From assembly GCA_964344935.1 (NCBI GenBank), contig CAYFPL010000001.1:806001-870000 (forward strand): a stretch of DNA of 64,000 nucleotides. Direction: 5' to 3'. The notes beneath the pieces were generated by a model. That model was not told the origin of the DNA. It saw only the letters and a program-made list of their open reading frames with translations, and did no database searches. The translations under genes were made by a program, and so were the position numbers. This DNA comes from GCA-2731375 sp964344935. Its GTDB lineage: Bacteria > Pseudomonadota > Alphaproteobacteria > GCA-2731375. Of the stretch, positions 26,541 through 34,473 are shown piece by piece; the stretch's first letter is position 1, and each line of letters starts with the position of its first letter.

Positions 26541-27020
26541 ATGGCCGAGAAACTGGGACCGGGCGACAGTTTTCCCAACATGACATTGAACCTGGTGGGC
26601 GGCGGCAGCCTTGACCTGCCGGGGGATCTGAAGACCACCTATGCCATCGTTCTGTTCTATCGCGGCCACTGGTGACCCTACTGCCGCCGGCAGTTGGCCG
26701 GCATCGAAGAGAATCTGCAGGACCTGAAGGACCTGGACGTTACCGTCGTCGCGGCAAGTGTGGATGACGAAGAAAAAGCCGGCGAAATCGCCGCCGATCT
26801 GAGCTTTCCCGTCGCTTACGGCGTGACCAGGGAACAGGCGGACGCCCTGGGCTCGTGGTGGGAGGACCGCCGCGGCATCATCCAGCCCAGCGAGTTCTTC
26901 CTCGGCCCCGACCACAAGGTGATCTACAACATGTACAGTTCCGGCCCCGTGGGGCGCATGAACCCGCCGGACATTACAAAAATGATCGCCTTTGTGGACA
27001 AGCAGCGGAAGGGCGGCTAA
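26541..27020 (+). CDS. Selenocysteine-containing peroxiredoxin-like protein (UGA at codon 45)
   Basis: A 159-residue thioredoxin-fold protein of the AhpC/TSA (redoxin) family, if UGA at 26673-26675 is read as selenocysteine. The frame is open on both sides. Before it: MAEKLGPGDSFPNMTLNL and AIVLFYRGHW; after it: PYCRRQLAGIEENL. In ordinary relatives this site reads YRGxWCPYC, so UGA replaces exactly the peroxidatic Cys, giving U45-P-Y-C48. The rest is intact family sequence (VVAASVDDEEKAGEIAADL, FPVAYGVTREQADALG, FFLGPDHKVIYNMYSSGPVG) with no other stop. AAAGGA lies 7 nt before the ATG. A hairpin fitting a bacterial SECIS follows (26686-26702). Expected role: thiol- or selenol-dependent peroxide reduction in the cytoplasm. 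Alternatives are a nonsense mutation or a read error; SelA/B/C/D are not in this window. Confidence 0.85.
26673..26675 (+). other. In-frame UGA, predicted selenocysteine codon
   Basis: TGA lies in frame between the tryptophan codon of YRGHW and the codons for PYC in the peroxiredoxin-like gene. One base change from TGC or TGT would give the usual catalytic cysteine. An automated caller would stop here or restart at the TTG at 26694, losing the active site. Confidence 0.8.
26686..26702 (+). promoter_or_regulatory. Candidate bacterial SECIS hairpin
   Basis: GCCGGC-AGUUG-GCCGGC forms a perfect 6-bp all-GC stem with a 5-nt loop having G at loop position 2. The 17-nt hairpin starts 10 nt after the UGA and the loop 16 nt after it. 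The SelB-binding mini-hairpin of E. coli fdhF is also 17 nt and starts 11 nt after its UGA, with G near the start of the loop. A competing hairpin, ACUGCC-GCC-GGCAGU (26680-26694), overlaps and would exclude it, so the fold is not certain. Confidence 0.65.
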
Positions 27021-27670
27021 CGACTGAATTCGCCGTTCTCCAGGAACGCCGCCGTTTGCTGGATGACCTCCTCGTGGTCGCAGATGAAGGTGTGGTTGGC
27101 GTCGATGGCGATGCTGTCGGCAGCGCCATCCAGGTAAGTGTTGGCCAGTTCGATGGTGCCGTCGTGGCCCCGTTCCTGACTATGGATCATGTTCAAATAG
27201 GATGAGGGGTTGAGGGGGTGGAAACGGCGCAGCCCGGAGATGACGCCGATCTCCGCCGCCGGTACACCCAGATCCCGCAAAAACGGTGAATTCTCCCGCA
27301 GGTCCTGCAGGGGTAGGCCGAAGATTTCCTGCGACAGGGGCCAGGCGCCCACCCTGGCGGCAATGCCCGCGCCCCGGTTGGGCACGGCAATCAGGACGAT
27401 GCGGCCAATGGTGACCGGCGGTTCCACAGCCAGGGCGCCGCGGATGATCAGGCCGCCCATGGAATGGCCGACGAAATGCACCGGACCTTCGAAGTTCTGC
27501 GCCGACAGCCAATCACGAAACGCCGCCACGTGGCCTGCCAGCCGCATTCGCCGGCTGGCGTAGCGCCAGCACTGGCAGTCATATCTGCGGCTCTCAAGTT
27601 CCCTTTGCAGGCGCGCCAGGCTGCGGCAGGTACGCCACAGCCCGTGCAGCAGGACCACCGGCTCCTTCAA
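27017..27670 (-). CDS. Alpha/beta-hydrolase, small lipase/esterase-like
   Basis: A 217-residue hydrolase. It starts at TTG (27670), overlapping the stop of the acyltransferase gene (TTGA), which suggests coupling. The oxyanion-hole stretch VVLLHGLWRT (5-14) and the nucleophile elbow FVGHSMGG with S70 are clear; a C-terminal CDHEEV may give the catalytic histidine. The fold resembles small lipases such as LipA/EstA types. Its end overlaps the end of the selenoprotein gene by 4 nt on the other strand. Possible role with the PlsB-like enzyme in lipid turnover; substrate unknown. Confidence 0.85.
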   Translation of the reverse strand: MKEPVVLLHGLWRTCRSLARLQRELESRRYDCQCWRYASRRMRLAGHVAAFRDWLSAQNFEGPVHFVGHSMGGLIIRGALAVEPPVTIGRIVLIAVPNRGAGIAARVGAWPLSQEIFGLPLQDLRENSPFLRDLGVPAAEIGVISGLRRFHPLNPSSYLNMIHSQERGHDGTIELANTYLDGAADSIAIDANHTFICDHEEVIQQTAAFLENGEFSR

Positions 27671-29082
27671 GCGGCCGCCTCCCCCGCTTCGAAGTAGTGG
27701 GCGATGGCATTGGCGTAATATTCCAGGATCGGCCCTTCGCTATCCCTGGCGCTGTAGAGGCCGTCATCCTCCTCCACTAGATGCCGCAAGGTCAGCATCC
27801 GCAGACCGACGGAAATGCCGTAATCCGCGTCCGCCCGGGGTAGATAGATTTGCGCTCCACGCCCCTCCAACTCAGTCATCAGGGCATGCGCCGCCACCTT
27901 CAGTTCCAATTCGCTCATGGCCTTGCCGCCCTGACGGATGAAGACCGCGGCGATCAGGGAGACGGGCAGCACCGGCACCACCTGTCCCACGCGTTCCATC
28001 AGGTGGCGGCCCAATGCTTCGACGCGGGCCCGCTGGGCGGCCTCGTCGCCGCCGGGGTTCGCCGCCATCCAAGTCCGGGCCGAGACCGGGGGTCCGAAAT
28101 TTACACAGGCATAACCGAAGCGGTACCATCTGCGCCGGGCCATCAGGGCGAAGTTGTGACCGATGAAGCCAAAGGTTTTCTTCAAGGCGAAGCCTGCCGT
28201 GCGCCGCTCCGCCTCCTCGTCCAGGCTGCGCACCAAGGTGCGGTCCTCGAACACCCGGTCATAGTTGATGCCCACGGGGATGAAGACCACGTCCTTGGCG
28301 CCGTCCGTCTCCAGCGCCTTCAGCATATAGTTCAACAACCCTAGGCGCGGCGGGCGCAGCCGGCCATCCCGGCTCAGACCGCCCTCGGGGTAGACGGCCT
28401 GGACCACGCCCGCCGCCGTGGCCATGGCGACATAGCGCTCCAAAACCCGGCGATAGAGGGGATCACCCGAGTTGCGCCGCACAAAATAGGCACCGAGGGA
28501 ACGGATCAGGGTCTGCAGCGGCCAGATGCGGGCCCATTCCCCCACCGCATAGCTGAGCGCGGTGCGGGCCGCGGCCAGATAGGCGACCAGGACATAATCC
28601 ATGTTCGAGCGATGGTTCATCACGAAAACGACGCTGGCGTCCGGGTCCACGCCCGCCAGGCCCTCTTCGTCGGCGTAGCCCAGGCGCACCCGGTACAGCC
28701 ATTCCGCCACCCGCCGCGCGAACCAGGCGCCGAAGCGAAAATAGACATAGGCATTGAAGGCGGGGACGATTTCCCGGGCATAGCGGGCCACATCCGCCAT
28801 CAAAACTTCGCGAGGTATGCCGTCCGCCGCGCTCTTCTCGGCGACCGCATCCATGACCTCGCCGTCATATGTCAGCCGGTCGATCAGCACCTCGCGCCGG
28901 GTCAATTTGAAGGACTGGATTTTCAAATCCAGGCGGGTGTTGATCTCCTCTACCACCCGGTTGACCCGCCGGCGCAGGAACCAGCGCGCGCCCGGCAGCA
29001 GAAAGCGGTCCAGCACCGCCCAGGCCGCCAACAGCACCACCACGCCCGCCAGCCACAACGGAATGGCTATGGTTTCACCCAT
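27667..29082 (-). CDS. PlsB-like glycerol-3-phosphate 1-O-acyltransferase
   Basis: A 471-residue acyltransferase. I place the start at the ATG at 29082; the frame upstream is antisense to the RND adaptor gene. Residues 5-30 form one hydrophobic anchor. The acyltransferase signature is NHRSNMD (156-162, HX4D with H157 and D162), followed by the glycerophosphate-binding region AVYPEGGLSRDG (about 240) and VFIPVGINYDRV. It is shorter than E. coli PlsB (about 800), matching the compact PlsB-like group. Expected role: first acylation in phospholipid synthesis at the inner membrane. Co-transcribed with the alpha/beta hydrolase. Confidence 0.88.
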   Translation of the reverse strand: MGETIAIPLWLAGVVVLLAAWAVLDRFLLPGARWFLRRRVNRVVEEINTRLDLKIQSFKLTRREVLIDRLTYDGEVMDAVAEKSAADGIPREVLMADVARYAREIVPAFNAYVYFRFGAWFARRVAEWLYRVRLGYADEEGLAGVDPDASVVFVMNHRSNMDYVLVAYLAAARTALSYAVGEWARIWPLQTLIRSLGAYFVRRNSGDPLYRRVLERYVAMATAAGVVQAVYPEGGLSRDGRLRPPRLGLLNYMLKALETDGAKDVVFIPVGINYDRVFEDRTLVRSLDEEAERRTAGFALKKTFGFIGHNFALMARRRWYRFGYACVNFGPPVSARTWMAANPGGDEAAQRARVEALGRHLMERVGQVVPVLPVSLIAAVFIRQGGKAMSELELKVAAHALMTELEGRGAQIYLPRADADYGISVGLRMLTLRHLVEEDDGLYSARDSEGPILEYYANAIAHYFEAGEAAA

Positions 29083-29184
29083 CCAAGCCTCCCCAATCCC
29101 CCTAAAGACTATCGCCCCCCTTTGCACCCCGTCGAGCCTTCTTTCCCCTTCTATGCATTGCGGAACCGCACGATTGGGAGGAAA

Positions 29185-30309
29185 ATGCCGCAATTCCGAA
29201 ACCGGTTGAATTTTTTGATGTCCTTGCGCCTGCAATTTCTGATCGTCGCCCTGCTGGCCGCCGCCCTGGCCGCCGGTTGGTGGTCGTTTGAGAGCTGGGG
29301 CGGCGACGGCGCGAAGAAGAAATCGGCGCGCAAGGCCGGGGCCACACTGGTCCTGGTGGAGGACGTGGCCCTGACCGACGACCGCATCACCCTGCGCCTG
29401 GTGGGCACGGGCAAGGCGGCGCGATCGGCCGCCCTGCATCCGGCCGTCGCGGGGGAAGTGCGCGACATTTCCTTCAAGGCGGAGCAGCGGGTAAAGAAAG
29501 GCCAGGCCCTGATCCGCCTTGATGACAAGCACCAGCGCCTGAAGGTGCGTCTGGCCGAAGTGGCCTTGGCGGATACCACTCGACAATTGCAGCGCATCGA
29601 GAAACTGGCGCCGTCGGGCCATGCCGCCCAGACCCGGCTGGACGCGGCCCAGACGGCGGTGGAGACGGCGAAACTGCGCCTGGAGCAGGCCAAGGCGGAA
29701 TTGCAGGACCGGACCATCTTCGCGCCGTTTTCAGGCGTCGTCGGCATGACCAACCTGGACCTGGGCGACCGGGTAACGGAAGACACCATGGCCGTGACCC
29801 TGGACGACCGTTCCGCCATCATCGTGGAATTTACAGTGCCTGAAAGCCATGCCGGGCGGATCAGGGTCGGCGATCCCATCGCTGTAACGCCTTGGTCGGT
29901 GGAAACCGGCGCCATCAAGGGACGGATCAGCGCCATGGCCAGCCGTATCGACCAGGCAACGCGCTCGTTGGCGGTGCAGGCCCGAATTCCCAATCCCGAT
30001 GATCGCCTGCGCCCCGGCGGCTCCTTCGAGGTACGCCTGGATTTCATCGGCAGTCCCTACCCGAATGTGCGCGAAGTGGCCGTGCTGTGGAGCCGCGACG
30101 GCGCCTATTTGTGGCGGGTCAGGGACGGCAAGGCGGACAAGGTCTTCGTCCGCATGGTACGCCGCGACAAGGGCCGCGTCCTGGTCGACGGCGCGCTTGA
30201 GGCCGGGGATCTGGTTGTGGTCGAGGGCGTTCAAGGTCTGCGCCTGGGCCAGAAGGTGAAAACCACACCCTACAAAAATGGCGCTAACGGGCAGGGCGGG
30301 ACGTCGTAA
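29185..30309 (+). CDS. RND efflux periplasmic adaptor (MFP/HlyD family)
   Basis: A 374-residue membrane-fusion protein. The ATG at 29185 has GGGAGG upstream; the longer frame starting at 28612 is antisense to the acyltransferase. Residues about 13-30 form a membrane anchor (LQFLIVALLAAALAAGWW). The lipoyl half-motifs AAVAGEVRDISFKAEQRVKKGQALIRLDD and APFSGVVGMTNLDLGDRVTE sandwich a coiled-coil hairpin of about 70 residues rich in Ala/Gln/Glu. The gene overlaps the permease gene by one base (TAATG). It bridges the inner-membrane pump and an outer-membrane TolC-like protein that is not encoded here. Confidence 0.93.
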   Translation: MPQFRNRLNFLMSLRLQFLIVALLAAALAAGWWSFESWGGDGAKKKSARKAGATLVLVEDVALTDDRITLRLVGTGKAARSAALHPAVAGEVRDISFKAEQRVKKGQALIRLDDKHQRLKVRLAEVALADTTRQLQRIEKLAPSGHAAQTRLDAAQTAVETAKLRLEQAKAELQDRTIFAPFSGVVGMTNLDLGDRVTEDTMAVTLDDRSAIIVEFTVPESHAGRIRVGDPIAVTPWSVETGAIKGRISAMASRIDQATRSLAVQARIPNPDDRLRPGGSFEVRLDFIGSPYPNVREVAVLWSRDGAYLWRVRDGKADKVFVRMVRRDKGRVLVDGALEAGDLVVVEGVQGLRLGQKVKTTPYKNGANGQGGTS

Positions 30310-33300
30310 TGGTCCGCCTGGGCGATCTGCCATCACTGGCTGTACGCCGCCCGACCCTGATCGTTGTCGTAAACCTTTTGATCATTGTCGCTGGCCTAAG
30401 CGCCCTGTTGGGTGTCGAAGTGCGGGAATTGCCGGACGTGGACCGGCCCTGGGTCAGCGTGCGGGCCTTCTTCGAGGGCGCCTCGCCCGAAACCATGGAT
30501 GCGGAAGTGACTTCCGTCCTCGAGGGCGCGGTAGCACGGGTCGCCGGCGTGCGGGAGATCAGTTCCGCCAGTGAAGAGGACAATGCCCGCATCTGGGCCC
30601 AGTTCGCCGCCAACGTGGATATCGATGTGGCCGCCAACGATGTGCGCGAAGCCGTTGCCGGGGTGGAACGGCGCCTGCCCAAGGGGGTGGAGGATATCGT
30701 CGTGGTCAAGGCGGATACCAACGCCCGCCCCATCATCCGACTGGCCCTAACCTCGGACCGGTTGAGCCAGGAAGCGCTGACGCACCTGGCTGAGGAAGAC
30801 GTAAAGCCTGAGTTGACGGCGATCCCGGGCGTCGCGCTGGTGAACCTGTTCGGGGCCCGGCAGCGGGTTTTGCGCGTGGTCGTGGATCCCATGCGACTGG
30901 CGTCCTATCACCTATCCGTGGACGACGTAGCCCGCGTCCTCGCCAGCACCGACATGGACGTACCCGCGGGCAGCTTCAAATCCGACGATCAATTGCTGCT
31001 GGTTCGGGCCGATGCCTCCCTCTGGCGGCCGGAAGATGTGGAACGCCTGGCGATCAACGACAAGGTGCGCATCGGTGATGTGGCCCGCGCCATCTATGGC
31101 CCCAAGGAAGCGCTGAACCACACCTTGCTGAACGGCAGCAAGGTGATCGGCTTGACCCTGGTGCGCAAAGCCAAGTCGAACACCATCGCCATTTCGGACG
31201 CGGTGGACAAGACTATCGAGCGCCTGAACCGGCGCCTCAAGGGCGCCGAAGTGGTGAAGATATCCGACGATGCCCGTTTCATCCGCGGTTCCATCCGCGA
31301 AGTGGTCTATAGCCTTGGCATGGCCACCCTGGTGGTGATCGCGGTGATCTACATTTTCATGACCGGCCTGCGCCCGACCCTGATCCCGGCGGTCGCCATC
31401 CCCATTGCCTTGGCCGGCACCATCGCGGCGATCTGGCTCCTGGGCTTCTCTATCAACATTCTCACCTTGCTGGCCCTGGTGTTGGCAACCGGCATGATTG
31501 TCGATGACGCCATCGTGGTAGTGGAGAATATTCAGCGCCAGCGCGCCCTGGGCAACCGGCCGCTGGCGGCGGCGGTCCTGGGCACGCGCCAGGTCTTTTT
31601 CGCGGTGCTGGCCACCACCGCCACCCTGGTCTCAGTGTTTCTGCCCATCGCCTTTCTGCCCAGCGTGGCGGGGCGGCTGTTCAGCGAGTTCGGCTTCGTG
31701 CTGGCCATTGCCGTGGCGATCTCCTCCTTCGTGGCTTTGACGTTGTGTCCCATGCTGGCGGCCCGCCTGCCGGCCGACTGGGGCGCGCCGACGCAGCGTC
31801 GGCCAAACCTGGCGGCGCGCCTGGGCAACCGGATTGTGGCCGGTTACCAGCGGCTATTGGATTTCACGCTGGCCGCGCCGTTCTTGTTCCTCGGGGGCGC
31901 CATATTGCTCGCCCTCACCGCCGTTGCCGTCTACCCGACCGTTGACCAGGAATTGCTGCCCAAGGAGGACCGGGGCGCCATCATCATCTATATGCAGGGC
32001 CCCGATGGCGTCGGCCTGGATTACATGGACCGTCAGTCAGCTAAAGCGGAAGCCATTCTTCAGCCCCTGTTGGAAAAGGGCGAAGTGAGCAATATCTTCG
32101 CCATTGTCGGGCGCTGGGATCTGAACCGTGTCTATCTGCTGGCGCCTTTGACGCCCTGGTCTGAGCGGAACCGGAGCCAATTGGAGATCGCCAAGTCCAT
32201 CCGCGGGCCGCTCAAGGCCATTCCCGGCGCCACGGCCCGGGTTAGCACGCCGAACAGCCTGAACCTGCGCCGCTCCGGCGGGCGGCTGGAATTCACCCTG
32301 ACGGGCGGCAACTACGTCGCAATCGCTGCCGCGGCGGATGATTTCCTGGCCGCCATGCACGAACGCCTGCCGAACTTCGATGACCCGGAGATCGAGTACC
32401 AGCAGACCCAGCCGCAATTGTCGCTGAAGGTGGATCGGGAGCGGGCCGAGGACCTGGGCGTTCCTGTGGAAGGCATTACCTCGACCCTGCGGGCTATGGT
32501 CGACGGCCTGGAAGTGGCGGAACTGAACGTCAACGACCGCACCATTCCCGTGCGTATCGAATCCGCCGCCGATGCCATCAACGATCCTTCCGATTTGAGC
32601 AACCTGTTCGTGCCCGCCGCGAACGGCACCCTGGTGCCGCTTTCCGCCTTCGTTACGTTGCAGGAAGTCGGCGTGGCGGCGGAACTGGATCGGGCAGGGC
32701 AGAAGCGCGCCATCGAGATTGATGCACCGCTGACCCCTGATTACACCCTGCGCCAGGCGATGGCGGATGTGGAAGCCCTGGCAGACGACATCCTGCCGCC
32801 GGGCATCGGGCTGCATTTCATCCGCGAGGCGGCGACATTGCAGGAGACCTCACACGACGTGACCATTACTTTCGCCGTCGCCATCCTGGTGGTGCTGCTG
32901 GTCCTTGCCGCCCAGTTCGAAAGCGTCTTCAGCGCCGTCGTCATCGTCCTGACCGTGCCGTTCGGCCTGGCGGCGGCGGTGTTCGCCCTCAAGTTCACGG
33001 ATTCATCTCTCAACATCTACAGCCAGATCGGCCTGGTCATGCTGGTGGGCCTGATGGCCAAAAACGGCATATTGGTGGTGGAATTCGCCGATCAACTGCG
33101 CGATCGGGGCCTCTCGGTCCGGGATGCGGTGCGCGAGGCGGCCCTGACCCGCCTGCGTCCGGTCATGATGACCATGCTATCCACGGTACTTGGCGCCCTG
33201 CCCCTGATCCTTGGCAGCGGTCCTGGTGTGGAAGCCCGCGCCGCCATCGGCTGGGTGGTATTCGGCGGCCTGGGCATGGCCACGGTCTTCACCCTGATCT

Positions 33301-33431
33301 TGATCCCGGTGCTCTATTTGCTGCTGGCCCGTTTCCGTGCCCCCCGCGCCCAGGCCGGCCGGCGGCTGCTGGATGAACTGGGCGAAAGCGACCGGGCCGA
33401 CGACATGGCCTTTGGCAAGGCGGCGGAATAG
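30309..33431 (+). CDS. RND-family multidrug efflux permease (AcrB/MexB-like)
   Basis: A 1040-residue inner-membrane proton antiporter with two repeats of six transmembrane helices and large periplasmic loops. The proton-relay aspartates D399/D400 lie in LATGMIVDDAIVVVEN and the partner lysine K918 in LMAKNGILVVEFADQLR, equivalent to AcrB D407/D408/K940. GRWDLNRVYLLAPLTPW and LEFTLTGGNYVAIAAAADDF mark the porter domain. Length is typical. Two-gene operon with the adaptor; no outer-membrane factor or TetR regulator is adjacent. Substrates unknown. Confidence 0.95.
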   Translation: MVRLGDLPSLAVRRPTLIVVVNLLIIVAGLSALLGVEVRELPDVDRPWVSVRAFFEGASPETMDAEVTSVLEGAVARVAGVREISSASEEDNARIWAQFAANVDIDVAANDVREAVAGVERRLPKGVEDIVVVKADTNARPIIRLALTSDRLSQEALTHLAEEDVKPELTAIPGVALVNLFGARQRVLRVVVDPMRLASYHLSVDDVARVLASTDMDVPAGSFKSDDQLLLVRADASLWRPEDVERLAINDKVRIGDVARAIYGPKEALNHTLLNGSKVIGLTLVRKAKSNTIAISDAVDKTIERLNRRLKGAEVVKISDDARFIRGSIREVVYSLGMATLVVIAVIYIFMTGLRPTLIPAVAIPIALAGTIAAIWLLGFSINILTLLALVLATGMIVDDAIVVVENIQRQRALGNRPLAAAVLGTRQVFFAVLATTATLVSVFLPIAFLPSVAGRLFSEFGFVLAIAVAISSFVALTLCPMLAARLPADWGAPTQRRPNLAARLGNRIVAGYQRLLDFTLAAPFLFLGGAILLALTAVAVYPTVDQELLPKEDRGAIIIYMQGPDGVGLDYMDRQSAKAEAILQPLLEKGEVSNIFAIVGRWDLNRVYLLAPLTPWSERNRSQLEIAKSIRGPLKAIPGATARVSTPNSLNLRRSGGRLEFTLTGGNYVAIAAAADDFLAAMHERLPNFDDPEIEYQQTQPQLSLKVDRERAEDLGVPVEGITSTLRAMVDGLEVAELNVNDRTIPVRIESAADAINDPSDLSNLFVPAANGTLVPLSAFVTLQEVGVAAELDRAGQKRAIEIDAPLTPDYTLRQAMADVEALADDILPPGIGLHFIREAATLQETSHDVTITFAVAILVVLLVLAAQFESVFSAVVIVLTVPFGLAAAVFALKFTDSSLNIYSQIGLVMLVGLMAKNGILVVEFADQLRDRGLSVRDAVREAALTRLRPVMMTMLSTVLGALPLILGSGPGVEARAAIGWVVFGGLGMATVFTLILIPVLYLLLARFRAPRAQAGRRLLDELGESDRADDMAFGKAAE

Positions 33432-33439
33432 CGGCGCGA

Positions 33440-33790
33440 CTACTTCGACGAGTCCCGCTTCGACTTCCGTTTGGATTTCTTGGCCGCTGCCCGTTCGGCG
33501 GCACCCACCGCACCCTGGGCCCAGGGCGCCATCTCCTCCCAGCTCTGCAGGGCCTCGTCCGGGGTGGAGAAATAAAATATGTCGTTATGGGCCAAACAAC
33601 CCCTCGCCTCGAATTCGCCCTTGTTGATCTCGTCGGCCTTCAGGAACAACCCGCCGTTACGGGAGATCAGTGCGAACATGCGGCCTTCGAGAAAAAGGCC
33701 CCGGCCGCCGAACATCCGCCTTACCCGCACATCGCCCAACGGGGCGAGGAGGTGCAGGACTCGTTCAACGAATGCAACCTGGTCAGCCAT
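33440..33790 (-). CDS. TfoX N-terminal-domain protein
   Basis: A 116-residue protein. MADQVAFVERVLHLLAPLG and VRRMFGGRGLFLEGRMFALIS match the N-terminal domain of TfoX, a competence regulator in some bacteria. Here it stands alone with a lysine-rich tail (KKSKRKSKRDSSK) and no TfoX C-terminal domain. In alphaproteobacteria such single-domain proteins are common and have no proven role. It lies between the efflux permease and the antitoxin, tail to tail with the permease (8-nt gap). Confidence 0.85.
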   Translation of the reverse strand: MADQVAFVERVLHLLAPLGDVRVRRMFGGRGLFLEGRMFALISRNGGLFLKADEINKGEFEARGCLAHNDIFYFSTPDEALQSWEEMAPWAQGAVGAAERAAAKKSKRKSKRDSSK

Positions 33791-33803
33791 GGCAGCTGGG
33801 CGC

Positions 33804-34094
33804 CTACACGAGCTCGATACGGACTTCCCGGCCGAGAGCACGCGCCGCCTTGATGACGGTGTCCAGTTGAACCCTTTCATTCTCCGGGTCTAGGATCCGA
33901 TCAAGCTGACTTCGGCTCGTCCTCATGATCTTGGCCATCTTGTTCTTGCTCATATTCTGGCGCTCCATGGCCTCGCGAAGCTGCCAGGCCAAAACCCGTT
34001 TGATCGCGATGGCGGTGGTTTCCTCGTATGTGCCTTCGTCCTTGAGGTAATCCTCGAACGATGATCCGATACCGCCAGATTTCTGCTTCTTCAT
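33804..34094 (-). CDS. XRE/HigA-type antitoxin with HTH
   Basis: A 96-residue protein. The C-terminal half has a Cro/XRE-type helix-turn-helix: NMSKNKMAKIMRTSRSQLDR (about 47-66), then LDPENERVQLDTVIKAA. The N-terminal part EDYLKDEGTYEETTAIAIKR is acidic. Its ATG overlaps the stop of the toxin gene (TCATGA), the usual order for toxin-first HigBA pairs. Antitoxins of this type bind and repress their own promoter. The frame is intact while the toxin frame is broken, so the pair can no longer kill in its present form. Confidence 0.85.
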   Translation of the reverse strand: MKKQKSGGIGSSFEDYLKDEGTYEETTAIAIKRVLAWQLREAMERQNMSKNKMAKIMRTSRSQLDRILDPENERVQLDTVIKAARALGREVRIELV

Positions 34095-34434
34095 GAGATT
34101 TCCCTCAAGCGCTTTATTGCCAAGTCCAAATCCCCCTTGGGCGTTCGTTGGGTCTTTTTCACGAAACCATGCAAAAGAACCATCCTTCCACCTACGACGG
34201 CAAATATCACCCGCGATATCCGGCCATCAGATATGTTCGACCGTATTTCGTACAGTCCGCGTCCTAGCGATCGGCTCAACGGCATGCCAACTAGCCAGCC
34301 AAATTCGCCGTGGCAATGTCTTGACCAATCCTCCGGCGATCCTGCGGGTCCAATCCTTTCAGCCAATCCCTGACCGGTTCATTGCCACTTACTGAGACGT
34401 AGAAGACAGCCGGCAGTTTCTTGAGATTGGCCAT
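34091..34434 (-). pseudogene. HigB/Gp49-like RelE-superfamily toxin, frameshifted
   Basis: From the ATG at 34434 the frame reads MANLKKLPAVFYVSVSGNEP and VRDWLKGLDPQDRRRIGQDI, then AT, and hits a stop. The second frame resumes at EFGWLVGMPLSRSLGRGLYE and continues through SRVIFAVVGGRMVLLHGFVK to KTQRTPKGDLDLAIKRLREI. The two halves together make a full 113-residue Gp49-like toxin. The break lies at about 34303-34312, where restoring one base inside GCGAA (for example GTC-GAA) would give the family's T-V-E-F-G-W. A one-base deletion or a sequencing error explains it. Confidence 0.8.
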
Positions 34435-34473
34435 CGGCAATATTTGGATTGCACCTCACAAGGTACAAAATCG

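Noticed and set aside
26250..26675. ORF ending at the UGA as a separate protein
   Set aside because: It begins inside the amidase in another frame; only the part from 26541 is family sequence, and it continues past the UGA.
28612..29184. Upstream extension of the RND adaptor gene
   Set aside because: It is antisense to the acyltransferase gene, while a good ribosome site and anchor sequence start at 29185.
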